A stretch of DNA of 64,000 nt from Steinernema hermaphroditum (lineage: Eukaryota > Nematoda > Chromadorea > Rhabditida > Steinernematidae). Position numbers and translations under genes: made by a program. The notes beneath the pieces are model-generated. The model did not search any database. It had not been told where the DNA came from and was given only the letters and a program-made list of their open reading frames with translations. Of this stretch, positions 46,338-58,700 are shown piece by piece (the first letter of the stretch is position 1; each line of letters opens with the position of its first letter). The stretch spans positions 7,316,001 through 7,380,000 of the forward strand of contig CM059622.1 of assembly GCA_030435675.1 (NCBI GenBank). Direction: 5' to 3'.

Positions 46338-48976
46338 TTGCCGAACCAGGGGCGCCCCACGTAGACACATTCCATCCAGGAATCGGATCTCTCGACCTGT
46401 ACTCCGAGTCGCACTTCCCTGCACCGAACGGTCATTCCCATTTGCATATGTCACGAGGAAGTTTTGCTGAGACTGCTTCAAAAGAGCCTCAGGAGCTTTG
46501 TGTTTGTGGAGAGAACGGCACTCGTGTGCACCGTACCCGGATCCATATGCATGCCTGACACCCCATCGAATCGGTCCGAAATGCATTTGGTAAAGATCTT
46601 TCCGAGCTCGGTCCCAAATGGCGAAAGAGATTCGGATTCTAGCCTCGAGAGGGGAAACACGAAATGGTAACTGTTCTTGTGATATTATCTCTCAGGAGAG
46701 CTCCCTTTAAGCGGAATACAGATATATTCAAAAGTCAAAAGATATATTGCTATATTCAAAAAGGTTAAAATTAATTATTAGTTAAAATTAGTTAAAATTA
46801 AACGGGTCTTTCATTTGTGCCCCCAGCGATCGGTCGGGTCGTCCACTCGCTCTCGCTCTCTCTGAGGCTGTCTGAGCCGAATGAGTTGAGTGAGCGGTCG
46901 TTCTCGGCCGTCGTTGTTGGCGCAATGATCGCCCCGGCTCCCAGAAGGCCTGGAACACCAGGGAGCCGTAGTTCCACCGTCTCGCCAAAAAGCCCGTCAC
47001 GACCGCCCGACTCTACCCGCGCCGCCAGAGAAGCCGAAGGAGCGTTGCAACTCCGAAGTCCGCGCCGCCAGCCGAACCGAAGATGACTCTCCGCTCCGTT
47101 GGCTCTACTCCACCGCTATTCCACTTCCGGAATCAGCTCTTCACGACTTCGATGCCCGCGCAAACTAATGGGAGCGCTGCATTCTATTCGGATTCGTTTG
47201 CTCCACCGAAATCAGAAGAAAATCAGCGACCACGGTGTGACTATGTTCTTCTTTGTGCATATATGAGACGTCCTGCACGGCGTAAGCCGTTGATTCGGGA
47301 AGATAAATCGTGTAAATCGTGTAAAATTAAACATTAAAAACAGGGGGTATGAACGCATTCGGTTCGGTCCGGTCGGAGAGGGGACACTTCCCCTGTTAGT
47401 CTTTTCTTCGTTTCAGAAGAAAATGATTTATTCATGGTGTGCAGAGCAAGATGAAAGACACTCTGCTTGGTCTTCCGAAAGAAGCAGATTCGAAACCATC
47501 GCCACAGGCATCTCCACGGAACCCTTTCGACCAGAGGCAGAAAGTGCGCATCGCTAATGCACTTAAGTGGTCATCTTGTCGGCGCCAGTCGTATTCCATT
47601 TCCATCATGTTACAACGCAACTTAGAAAGAAACGTGCATAGAAAGATCAGTCTTTTGCCGCGGTTCTTCAGAACTCAGAGTTTTGTCGCCACAGGTTGTG
47701 TCCCTTTTTGGGAGAGGAAGACCTCTGACCTCAAGAGGGTCGCATTCTGGCACCCGCTTGTGATATTCCAAGAGTCGTCGTCAAGGTCAGGTTTTCGGAG
47801 AAAGCGTGTAGTGTGTTGCGAACTTCTCGCCCGATTGTTGTCTTCTGCGGCCGATTGGTTTTTGGTGTATTCCGCGTTTGGTCGAGGGGAACTGGTTCCG
47901 AGAGTTCTCGTCGAAGTCCATTCCTCCGAATGAGGGAATGCGCCCAAAAAGCCCTTTCATGGCGCCGACAAAGGAACAATGCGACTTCGGGATTACAGTG
48001 GATTACCGTATACTGCCGTGACCGGAGGAGCGTCGGCGCCCCTCGTGTGCAACTTCTCGCTTCCATTCTTCGTCCAAACTATGCAGAAAGCCCCCCGAAA
48101 GACAATTTGTGCCAATTTGGGTGCATGCACCCTGATCTCTGCTCGTCCCTCGCCTCGACGCGTCCCAGGCGGCGCTCCATTTGGAATTCGATCGGCGGCG
48201 ATCGATGGAGCTGCAGAACCAGTTGGCGATCGCGGCGGCGGCAAATTGGATTAACGAATTCGGCGATCGATTCGGCGCCACCGTATCGATCGTATCGCGT
48301 CGTCCGAAAGCCTCTGATCGATGGTGACAAGGTGACTGTCAGGGCGCAGAGAATTGATGGCGATGTTGGGGCATGTAAACAGTGCGCGAGGGGCGACGGT
48401 AATTGCCATGTGACCCGAAGGCCCTTGACTCTGTGGGTTAGAGGTGCGGGAGTTCCGGATGACCTTCACGCATGCCGAAGGAGTTGAAGAGACCTTGCCC
48501 CTCGCGAATTCTCACACCCCTGGAGGCGAAGGATTCCGGGAACATGGCAATTCCACTCAGGAGCCATCAATCATCGTGAAGTGCGCAACACGACGAGAAA
48601 CACTTCGAAGAAACAGGTTCCCTGCTAGCTCAGGGTCACCTCACCCTCAGGGTCACCGGATCAGCTGTTGACATCTCCGGATTCCATCGGGTTCCACGCG
48701 GACCCCCCTAAAGGGGCACACCTCTAGACCGTTTTCCCGGAGGCGCTCCAGCCGCGCCTCTAATTACGGTCGCCGTTTGCCTCCTCCCCCTACCGTACCC
48801 GCAGTTAGCCTCCTCTAGCGCGAGGCTTATCTCGCCGTCGCGGGTGGCGGCGACGTCGCCGGGGGAGGGGCGCGGCGGCGCGACTGTCGCGACGCCGCGC
48901 GATCGCCTCGCGACCGTGGCGCGCTCCGAATCGACTATTTCGTGCACCGTCGTCCTCCCCACACACAGAGCCTCCG
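46338..48976. other. 2.6-kb intergenic region upstream of innexin A
   Basis: No recognisable gene. An AT-rich patch at about 46,730-46,800 holds three imperfect copies of GTTAAAATTA. An open frame at 47439-47933 (+) matches nothing known. A cluster of CGATCG/ATCGAT motifs lies at about 48,188-48,300. TACSGTA motifs occur at 48004 and 48791. The innexin A promoter is expected at the right end. Confidence 0.45.
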
Positions 48977-50446
48977 ATGAACATCGTCCAGGGACTCCTC
49001 GGGGCGATCTCGCCCCTTCCGGACGGCGATCTTTCCGACCGTCTCAACTACGCCTACACCACTACCGTACTCGTCATCTGCTCGGCCTTCATCACCGGCT
49101 GGAGCTTCGTCGGTACCCCCATTCAGTGCTGGTTCCCTGCTTATTACAAAGGTGAGTCTCTCCCCCGGCCGCGCACCCCTTCCCCTTCCAGGATGGTGGA
49201 TCGAGTACGCGCTGGACTACTGCTACGTGCAGAACACGTACTTCCTCGGGTTCACGGAGACAAAGCCGAACAACTACTGGGACATTGCCGAGCACATCAT
49301 CCCGATCCCGAAGAACGTGACCGAGCGCGACGAGAAGCAGATCGGATACTACCAGTGGGTCCCCTTCATCCTCGCTCTCCAGGCCCTCATGTTCTTCTTC
49401 CCCGTCGTCCTCTGGCGCTCCATCTACAACAGCTCAGGTACCCCCTCCCCAGGCCCCAGCCCTCCTAACGGCTCCTGCAGGGATGAAGGTGAAGGCGATC
49501 TGCGAGACGTGCAGCCTTAAGGCGAACATGGACCCCAGCGACCGCACGAAGAACATGAACGTCATCGCCAAGTTCCTCACCTACGAGTACGAGATCTCGG
49601 ACCACGTCGGCGCGAAGCTGCGCCGCGTCCTCAAGGGCAACTACCTCACCTGCGTCTATATCGTGAGTCCCCTCGGATGCCTTCCAGAAGCCAGTCCCTC
49701 TTTCAGCTGGTGAAGGCCGTCTTCGCCCTCAACGCCGTCGTTCAGTTCTTCCTCGTCAAGTACATGCTCGGCACCTCGAGCATCTTCTGGGGCCTCGAGG
49801 TCGCCTCCGACCTCGTCGCCGGCCGCGAATGGCAGGAAACTGGCAACTTCCCCCGTGTCACCATGTGCGACTTCGCGGTAGGACCGGGTCCTCGTGCCGG
49901 GACTCACCGAGCACTTTAGGTCCGCGTGCTGGGCAACCTCCACCGCCACACGGTGCAGTGCGTCCTCATGATCAACATGTTCAACGAGAAGATCTTCGTC
50001 TTCCTCTGGTTCTGGTTCGCCGCCATCGCCGTCTTCAGGTGCCCCCTCCCTTCCATGCCCGCACCCTTAACGCCTCCGTTTCAGCTTCATCAGCTTCGTC
50101 TACTGGGCGTCGACGAGCTTCGTGAAGTCAAGGAGCACACAGATGATCTCCAACTACCTCGAGAAGGTGCGTCGCCGCCCGGGGCGCGTTAGACAAACAG
50201 TTTCAGATCGACCCGACGACCACCCAGAGCGCCCGGCGGAAGGCGCTCGTGCGGCGCTTCATCGAGGAGAAGCTGCGCTCCGACGGTGTCTTCTTGCTGC
50301 GGCTGGTGGCCTCCAACGGCGGCGACATGATCGCCTGCGACCTGGTGGCGACCCTCTGGAACGACTTTGTCGCAGAGAGCGCGCGCCGCGTCGAGGCCGA
50401 GCGGCCGCTTCTCAAGGGCCCCGTCGAGGAGGAGGACGACTTCTGA
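48977..50446 (+). CDS. Innexin gap-junction protein (copy A)
   Basis: Four-span channel subunit of protostome gap junctions. It starts [20 protein letters not shown], then [18 protein letters not shown] with [12 protein letters not shown] in the first loop. [13 protein letters not shown] and the hallmark [18 protein letters not shown] follow, then [19 protein letters not shown] and [17 protein letters not shown]. It continues [20 protein letters not shown] and ends EEEDDF at 50446. Extracellular cysteines (IQCW, YCYVQ; MCDF, VQCVL) are in place. The first extracellular loop is longer than in copy B ([19 protein letters not shown]). About seven short introns. Confidence 0.94.
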
Positions 50447-51471
50447 AGCCCCCTAGAAGCTACAGTAGATATGCGATTCCCATTATCGAGAGTTGTTTGT
50501 AAATTTAAAATGAGCGATAATAAAGAGTCTAAACGTGAATCTCACTGTGCACCCCTAATCAGGCATCCGGAATGATGCATCAGGCGATAAGCGGAGATGG
50601 AATCGAGGCGAGTTGTCCGTGACCTTGTCGTCGTCACGACCTCCAAACTATCCGCGGAGTTCTGGTTTCACCGGCGAAGTGATTACAAGGGGCGAAGAAG
50701 AAGAGAGCAGTTATGAAAGAGGCGGCGCCCTCCTCTTCTGATCTTCCGATCCCCGCTAATTGCCTTCGGAGCCTCGGCATCTCGGTTCTCGTCCCCTCGG
50801 ACCCATTGAAATGCGCGAAATCTTTGTGCCCAGACCTGTTCCACGCGAATCCAAACACGGCGCCTCGGAGCGGAGGGCCGCAAACAGCGCCTCTGAACCT
50901 GTTCCTTCCAGGGAGACCGGGCGGGGCTACTGTTTCAAGCCCTAATGCGATTAAAGCGTTTCGGCGGATTGATCCCTTCTGAAACGACGGAATTAATTCG
51001 CCCTACCGTATAATGCGAGCCGGCATAATTGGTCCCTTTGCGGCGCTCCGGAGGCGGCGTCGGCGGCGTCGCGTCCCCGATTCCGGTTTGGAGGACGATC
51101 GCTGCGGCGGCCGCCGTCGCTCTCCGCGACGTCGACGCGACATTGACCGAATATGAATGCGCCGATTCCGCGGCAGTCAGCGCTCCACACTGTCTCTCTT
51201 CAGGCCTGCACCCTCCCGGACAGTCCTCCCCGAGGACATCGATCGTCCGCGTGTTTGTTCGATGCTCCGGAGAAAACGTCGTCTTCGGGGCCATTAAATC
51301 CCTGCGCGATCGACCCCCCCCCCCTCTTCTGGATCCTCCGAGAGCGATCTACCCTTACAGCCTTCCCCTCAGCAGCGCTCGTTTTAGGCGCCTCCGACCT
51401 CTCGCGACCTCCGACTTCGGGACGCCGACGGACCTCTCCTCGAAGACTTCGACGCCTCGGGGCCCGCCAAG
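50447..51471. other. Intergenic between the two innexins
   Basis: About 1 kb; no gene seen. It carries the 3' UTR of innexin A and, at its right end, a TTTAG acceptor about 85 nt before the innexin B start. TACCGTA at 51004. The gap is longer than expected for an operon. Confidence 0.4.
50519..50524 (+). terminator. Poly(A) signal of innexin A
   Basis: AATAAA 73 nt after the stop codon. Confidence 0.65.
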
Positions 51472-52914
51472 ATGCTGTTCCTCGACAAGTTCCTGCAGGG
51501 CCTGAAGCCCCAGTTCGACGACGACGTCGTCGACCGCCTCAACTACTACTACACCCCGATGCTGCTCGTCATCTTCGCCCTCACCCTCTCGGCCAAGCAG
51601 TACGTCGGCCAGCCCATCCAGTGCTGGATCCCCGCGCAATTCACAGGTATCCGACCGAGTCTGTGCCGTCCTGACCTTCTTCAGGTGCCTGGGAGCAGTA
51701 CTCGGAGAACTACTGCTTCGTGCAGAACACCTACTTCCTGCCCCTCACTCACTACATTCCCCGCGACGTTCAGCAGCGCGAGGACCGCGAGATCGGTGAG
51801 TCTATAGATAGCCCCCTGCAGGCCTAACCCCTCCTCAGGCTACTATCAGTGGGTACCCTTCATCCTCGGCCTGCAGGGCATCCTCTTCTTCCTGCCCTCG
51901 CTCATATGGCGTCTTCTCAACTGGCAGTCAGGTAGGCCCCTCCCTCCCGAGCAGCCCTAGCTCCTCCGTGCAGGAATCGCCGTCAAGGGGATCGTGCAGA
52001 TGTGTCAGGACGTTGGCAACATGCAGTACGAGAAGCGCTCCTCCTCCGTCGCCGTCGTCGCTTCTCATCTCATCGAATCTCTCAAGATTCAACGCACTCT
52101 CGTCAAGTCAGGTAGGCGCCCTTTCCATCGCACCCCTACGGCAGCCTTCAGGAGTGCTCGCCGCGTTCCTGCGCCAAGGAAAATACCTGAACCTACTGTA
52201 CCTCGTGGTGAAGTGCGCCTACTTCCTGCAGGTGCTCGTGCAGTTCGTCATCCTGAACAACTTCCTCGGCACCAACTACACCTTCTGGGGATTCGAGATC
52301 CTCCGAGACCTCGCCAACGGCCGCGAGTGGCAGGAGTCGGGTCACTTCCCCCGGTAGGCGCCGTCCGTCCTCCCCGTCTACAGTAGCCTAGAGTGACGAT
52401 GTGCGACTTCGAGGTGCGCGTGCTGGGCAACAAGCACCGCCACACGGTGCAGTGCGTCCTCATGATCAACATGTTCAACGAGAAGGTGTACCTCTTCCTC
52501 TGGTGGTGGTTCCTCGTCGTCGCCCTGGTCACCGTCGGCAACCTCATCTACTGGCTGGCCATGTCCTTCTCCGCCAGCCAGCAGGAGTCCTTCGTCATGC
52601 AGTACCTCCGTGCCCAGAACGTCCTCGACAACTCCCCCGGAGGTACCGTACCTGGGCTTCGGGCGTCGACACCAGTGTCCCTTTCAGAGAAGCAGGCGAC
52701 GGCCAAGTTCGTGCACCAGTGGCTCCGCAAGGACGGCGTCTTCCTGGTAAGGCTGATCGCAACGAACGCCGGCGACCTTATCACGACGGACCTCGTCCTG
52801 AAGCTCTGGCAGAGCTTCCTCGAGGAGGAGAAGGAGAGGAACCACGCGACCGCTCCTCCACCGCTCGAGGACGTCGACGGCTTCAAGTACGGCGAGAAGA
52901 CGCCGCTCGCCTGA
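51472..52914 (+). CDS. Innexin gap-junction protein (copy B)
   Basis: Starts [20 protein letters not shown], then [20 protein letters not shown] with [13 protein letters not shown]. It continues [40 protein letters not shown], a cytoplasmic loop ([16 protein letters not shown]), [40 protein letters not shown] and [20 protein letters not shown]. The C-terminus ends KYGEKTPLA at 52914. The order of loops and cysteines is regular innexin. Shared [27 protein letters not shown] with copy A supports a tandem duplication, though the loops have diverged strongly. Introns are short; one begins with TACCGTA just after the donor. Confidence 0.94.
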
Positions 52915-53604
52915 TCCCCGCTCCCGTAGACGTCTATTTAGATTCCTATGCCGCCGCGCTCTAGAGAAGCGATCGATTTTCCAAAAGATTTCGTGTTGTA
53001 AAAAGAGGATAAATAAAGAAATGTGAGATTCGCAGACTGCGTGTCCTGTCCACTGTCCAGTTCGGCCACACACCCATTCTGATCAACGTTGATGAATTCG
53101 ACTATATTCATATGGGCAAAAATTTCGAAGGGTCTTTAAGTAGTGAACCTTGATTGAGGGCACGCGATTCGGTGCGCGCTTGATTGCCCACAGCATGCTC
53201 TACCACTCACACGTAGGGGTCTTTAAGTACTCAACCTAATCCGCGTCTGTCACTTGGAAACATTCCTTTGTAAGTGATTTTCGCGAATAGCATTTCTTGA
53301 AGACGTCTTACTTTTCAAAGAGTCTAGTGACTCTTTTCCAAAAAAGATCAGTCAACTACAGTACTTTGGACAATTTTTGTGCCATTTATGGTGTGACAGT
53401 CCCTCTGTCTTAAAAGTGCATTTTTAAAACATCACTTTGGTCTCGACGAAAAGATAAATTCTTATCAGTCCACAGTCTCAGGATCAGCCTCCACCACGTC
53501 TTCCGCCGTCGTTCGGTCCTAGCGAGAGCGTCCTGTGTCGTCTTCGTGTCTATCAGTTCCGTTCGCGTCTCCCTTCTTCTCCAGATTCCCGAAGAGTCGC
53601 CGCC
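52915..53604. other. Intergenic with two direct repeats, upstream of APRT
   Basis: No gene. GGGTCTTTAAGTA occurs at 53130-53142 and again at 53217-53229. A CTTCTCCAG acceptor near 53,582 lies about 22 nt before the APRT ATG. The APRT promoter is expected in this stretch. Confidence 0.45.
53012..53017 (+). terminator. Poly(A) signal of innexin B
   Basis: AATAAA about 100 nt after the stop codon. Confidence 0.6.
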
Positions 53605-54243
53605 ATGGTTCGCCCGCTCGAAGCGCTGAAGGCGGATGTGGAGACCCACCTCACCGCCTTCCCTGACTTCCCGAAGCCCGGCATCATCTTCCGCGACATC
53701 TTCTCCCTCGTCGCTAACTCGGCGCTCTTCCACGAGCTCTGCCTTTCCATCGCCGATCACATCCGCTCCCTAGGCACGAAGGTCGACGCCGTCGCCGGCC
53801 TCGAGGCCCGAGGTAAGCCCCTGCCGCCTTCTCCAACTCACGCTCCTTTCCAGGCTTCCTCTTCGGACCCACCATCGCCCACGCCCTAGGCATCCCGTTC
53901 ATCCCCATCCGCAAGAAGGGGAAACTACCCGGAGAAGTCGTGCAGAGCAGCTACGAGAAGGAGTACGGCACTGTGAGTGATCCCTTCCCTGATTCTGAAC
54001 GTCCTTTCCCTTCAGGACACGGTGGAGATGCAGGCGAACGCCATCAAGCCGCACGACAACATCTTCATCGTCGACGACCTTCTGGCCACTGGAGGCACGA
54101 TGAGCGCCGCGATCCAGCTGGTGCAGAGGGCGGGCGGCCGCGTCTCCGAGGCCTTCGTCGTTGTCGAGCTGACGACGCTGAAGGGACGAGAGAAGCTTCC
54201 CGAGGGGGCGAATCTCTACTCCCTCGTACACTTCGATATTTGA
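53605..54243 (+). CDS. APRT: Adenine phosphoribosyltransferase
   Basis: Purine salvage enzyme converting adenine and PRPP to AMP. Exons are 53605-53812, 53854-53972 and 54016-54243 with about 41-43-nt introns. It starts [20 protein letters not shown], with [49 protein letters not shown] and SSYEKEYG. The PRPP-binding loop is [17 protein letters not shown]. It ends LYSLVHFDI, stop 54241-54243. All family motifs and the normal length of about 184 residues are present. Confidence 0.96.
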
Positions 54244-54492
54244 CCCATTCCAAAGAACCTGCATCCGTGCTGAATTGTTGCTCAAATCCTAGGATTCCTC
54301 TTATCGGAAGTACCGTACTCCTTTGACCTCGATGACACAGCCCCTATGGCTTCACAACAACATTTAATCCCCGGAGTTCCTCGAGCGGAAGGGATTCGTG
54401 TCCTCGAATTAGTCACCGCGGAAGTGATGACAGGGGCGAGTGACGTCGCCGTCGCCTTTAGGAAGGAGCCGAGAAACAATGGAGACGAAGCC

Positions 54493-54498
54493 AATAAA
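54493..54498 (+). terminator. Candidate poly(A) signal of APRT
   Basis: AATAAA 250 nt after the APRT stop and about 40 nt before the end of the convergent minus-strand gene. Confidence 0.5.
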
Positions 54499-54538
54499 TG
54501 GCGAATTTATGAAAACTATTTTAAGTGCCTCGTGCGGC

Positions 54539-55742
54539 TCAGGAGTGCTCCTGGGGCGCTGCAGTGTTGACTGCGTCAGGTTGCGAGGCGGGGCGCTTCT
54601 GCAGAGGCTTTTGGTTGCCTGTAAGAGAGGCTTCTTTAGCTTTGTCCGCGCCGTTCTGACGCTGTTTCCGGTCGGACTTGCGGCTCGTGTCGGACTCCTT
54701 TGATCCACAGCCGAATAAGAGGAGGTTCTTCGTGTGAGAGGCGACACTGGAGGCAAATCCGCGCACCTTGTGCAGCTTCTTCTCCGACTTCTGGGACTTC
54801 TGGGAGCGCGAGTTCGGATCCGTAACCTTCTCTTTGCTCATGTTCGACTTCGCTGGGCTCCGGAAGGGCGACGTCATCGCCGTGTAGTAGGGCGTCATCG
54901 GAGGAGGTGACGCGTTCTCCGGGAGCCGCCTCACCTTCATCTTCTTTTGCGCCAGCGGCTTCTCAGAGCGCTCGAGAGTCTGCGCCTGCTCCACGCGGGA
55001 CTCCGTCTCCTTCTGGTAGAGAGTCTTCGGCTCCTTCTGGTAGAGAGTCTTTGGCTCCTTCTGGTAGATGGTATTCGTCTCCTTCTGGTAAAGAGTCTTC
55101 GTCTCTTGCTCCATATCTATCGTCTTCGGGTCCTCCTTGGTCATACACGACGTCGTCTCCTCCTCGAGCAATTTAATTGGGGGTTCCAATCTGTCTTTGG
55201 CGGCAGAAACCATCGAGGTCTTCTTCGTCTTCTCCTGAAATAATCTTCTGCAACCCTGTTCACCCTATCGCTCACCGGCTGGAGCATCTCCGTGGATAGG
55301 ACACTTAATTCCGGCAGCGTCATCTTCCCGGTCTTTGGAACTTCTTCGCGTGAGTATACCTTCTGAAATCGGAGTCCTCAAGGAGTGGCGTCGCGGCACA
55401 GCAACCGACCCTGATGACCTCGATGTCCTCCTTGTTCTCCTTCTCCCAGCGGTGGGTCAGATTCGTCGTAGCCGGTTTCACGGGAGTCGCAATGCTCTCG
55501 TAGATCGTCTAAACGGCGCCACTCAGAAGAAACGGGACAAGAAGAACACTCACATGGTCGGGTTCGGGCGCTTTCTTGGCCTTGACGGCCTTGCCGCAGG
55601 AAACCTCGCTGGCGCCCTCCGCCAGATTCCGCTCACCCGTCAAGTTGTCAGCATCCTGCGTCGGCGGCGACCGAGCCATCCGGGGCCGCGGAGAGGAGTT
55701 CGTCGATGAACAGCACACTTCCGGCACCGACCGGCCGGTCAT
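54539..55742 (-). CDS. Unrecognised charged, low-complexity protein with four 8-residue repeats
   Basis: Exon chain: MTGRSVPEVCCSSTNSSPRP to APEPDH, then TIYESIATPVKPATTNLTHR-WEKENKEDIEVI. This is followed by EEVPKTGKMTLPELSVLSTE and a long last exon from EKTKKTSMVSAAKDRL to AAPQEHS, stop 54539-54541. Introns of about 40-50 nt have GT/AG ends and keep one frame. The ATG lies three nt after a TCTGCAG acceptor. The product, roughly 340 residues, is rich in K, E, S and P, with no membrane span and no domain I recognise. The central part carries four repeats of the type TLYQKETK. Basic segments such as SQKSQKSEKKLHK suggest a cytoskeletal or nuclear-associated disordered protein, but that is only a guess. 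Confidence 0.6.
55006..55101 (-). repeat. In-frame 24-bp tandem repeat, four copies
   Basis: Four units of exactly 24 bp (55006, 55030, 55054, 55078) with few mismatches, encoding T-L/I-Y-Q-K-E plus two residues each. The repeat lies wholly inside the coding exon of the unrecognised minus-strand gene. Confidence 0.9.
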
Positions 55743-58700
55743 TCACTGCAGACTTCAAGTGACCAGACAGGGCTCTGTGCAAGGCGCAGGCAGAGACAGA
55801 GACGTCTTCTCCGCGAGTCTGTCTACCTTAGTGGAATCCATGCCCACCGTTCCTGGCCCCTCTTTTGCAGATTGGCTTCATCGCTTCCCTGGGCGCCTTA
55901 ATGCATGATCGGCTTGCGTCAAAGTTGAAACGTCAGTGAACGTTAAAAATTCAGTGGAGCGTAGGCAGCTGCGCCTAAAAATATTGCTCGCCGTTCCACG
56001 TCTTCAGATCCCACATTCTCGCAAAACACCCTTTCACGCGTGCACATGGAGAGGGGGGAGGGAGAGATGTGTTCTGATCGTTCTGGAGACGTCGTCTTCA
56101 GAAGACCGAAGAAAATCCACTTTATCTGAGAAAACAGAACAATGTAAGTGCAAACCGAAGGGACCAAAAGCCAAGTGAAATGCTCTCTGACGGGCTAAAG
56201 GTCGCCAGGAGGTCGTATTAGCGAGTTTTTTGTTCAGTAGAATGGGTGCAAAAGAAGCGGACGCTTTGGTGGATCTGGGCTTTGAAGGTCACTTCCACAG
56301 TAATCACTCATTGGGACCCTCGAGGAAACGGAAGTTTCGCACTTTGGTAACGTTTCCGTTTTGTTTTCGCCAGAACTCCAATTAGTTATGCGTGGGCACG
56401 CAACTCGGCGCCCTAATTGAGTTGGCGGTGAGTCAGCGGCCTTCTTCGGCCCCTCCACGTCACTCGGCTCCTTTGTCTCGGGACACTTCTCGGGCAGCAG
56501 GTGCTTTCTTCGGCGCTAATCCGTCGGAACGTCCTCGAAGCGCCCTTTCGGCGCCTTCTCCGCGCCTGAGGCGGTCACTCGGTTTGTTTACGGCTGCGCG
56601 CCCTCTCAGCAATTCCATTGTCGGAGTCCACAGGACGTTATTTACCGCGCCGACGTGGACAAACAGCCCCTTTCCCACGGCCCTCGTCCCGAGAATTCTC
56701 CGAATCGGCGAATTAAGCGAAGCGGCGACGAGTCCCTCGATCGGGTTACCTTGGCCCCCGGGACCCTTTCTCTCTTTTCGGCAATTATTCTGTCCGTCGG
56801 ACGTCAGAACGTCGCGCTAATTGTGGCCCGAGTCCATGGCAGGGGAGGCTGATTGCGCCGAGTCACGAATCGGACGGATTTATGGCCCCGAGTTTACGAG
56901 TTCTCGAATGCCACTGACGATGAACTCTAGCTTATCGCCACCTATTTGGCCGAAAGCTGTGCTTTCTGTCCTTTCAGAGCTTCTTCCTTTCCCGGGAGGG
57001 GTCTGCTACTTGGCTATGTCCCAATCTTCGGACTTTCTGACTTCGAGTTTCCAGCCACTAATGGCTCTATTTACACTTCCGTTGCCTATAATCACGCCTG
57101 CCGTAATTTATACCCCCAATTTCTGTGAAACAAGGGAAATTGTTTGCCATCTAACGCAGCGTCCGAACTGCCCTAGGCCAAATTCGGTCCCTAGGATTGA
57201 CTTCTGGTCTGAGGCCGCTCTTCGCTCCTATAGTATTCTCAGGAAGTCTCCTCCACTTCGTGCCACCCTGAGCACCCATAAACCTCCCAGCCGAGGGCCT
57301 CTAAAGGTCGTCGGTTGGGTTAGTCACTCAGCCAGGAAGTGATTAAACACCGAAAGTCGAAATGAGTTTCCGAGTTTTGCCAACTTTTGCTTATTTCATA
57401 TACCTTTTCCTTCATCCCGGACGTCTTCCCCGATTACCGTAGTCCTCCTTCTCTTATAGCAGTCCCAAAGAGAGTCGTCCGAGCAGTCAAAGAGAGTATT
57501 TACCCTCGGTCCTCCCAGGATGGAGGAAGTCCTCCGAGAAGTCGGGCTCTCGACGCGAACGGCGCTAATTGGCGCGTAAACAGCGTTCGTAATTATCCCG
57601 TCGAATCCTCCGCCTTCTCCTTTTTCAGCCGCGGAGAGGGCTGGGGTGCTGACGAAACGCCCCGAAATTCGAAGCGGCATGCATCTCGTGGTGTCCGAAT
57701 TCAGAAAAAGGCGCTCTGTTTGTGTGTTTTCGACGCAGCGGAACTCCGTCTTCGGTTTCCTCTGATGACTTCTGATCCTTTTCGCCGTCTAAACGATCGC
57801 TGAGGCTTCTCAATCTTGGTTTTGGAAGACTCCTGGAGTGATTGGGAAAAAGTGGACAATTGAAAAAAAAAACACTAGTTTTCTTTCGACCTTAAATAAA
57901 AAAATACATAAAAAAACAGATCTAAGGTCTCAGATCTCAGTCAAAGTCAAAGTCAAGCGCCATTGAGTTGGAACACTGGTCGGACCGTGAAAGAAATAAT
58001 GGCTCCGGGACCAGGGGCCAACTTAGGGGTTACCGACGAAGCTTCTGTTTTGTTCGCCTGAAAATACGCCTTCTATCCTTAGCCCAACGACATTTCGAGT
58101 TTTCGCGAAAGAACAACCTTCCGAGCTGCCATTATGATGCACAGAGAGTCTACAGTCTCCCTCAGAGTCATTCCTCCCCCTCCGACCTCAGTGCTCTCTC
58201 CGCTCGTTCTCCGATTCACCTCACAGAACGTTCTCCCCTAACCAGATTAGAGTCCACAGTGCGGACACACAATTCACGCTTATCCACCGCGGATTACTCC
58301 CAAATCTCGTCTCCCGCGGCGCGACGTGGAGAGACATTGTCTCTGTCTAACAGACAAAGGGTTTCGCCTTTCGTTTCTGTTTGCGGAGACGTTTCGCGCC
58401 GCCCGCGGAAGGCGGCCGAAAAAGACGACTTCGGGGTCCCATTCTCGCGAATTTATGGGATTCCCCGCGGAATGTAAACATTCTCTTTGCGTACAGCTCT
58501 GTCCGTCGAGGACTTTGTTTCGATGTTTTCGGTTTGATTCGGAGTAGTTTCGCCTGATGCAACGAACGAGAACCTTCTTCGTTTGTAATGTTTCTCGCGA
58601 AATAGCCTTTTGTTCCCTCTCAAAACACCTAGTTGGATCTCAAGGAGTGTTTTGTCCTTTTAGGGTTTTTCTTAGAGTTTCGTGAACTTAGAGTTTGCTG

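Noticed and set aside
47439..47933. 165-codon open frame on the + strand
   Set aside because: No family motif, no exon partners, and codon bias unlike neighbouring genes. Long open frames are common by chance in GC-rich DNA.
56392..56820. 143-codon open frame in the gene-poor region
   Set aside because: Composition is that of random GC-rich sequence; no domain, no splice partners.
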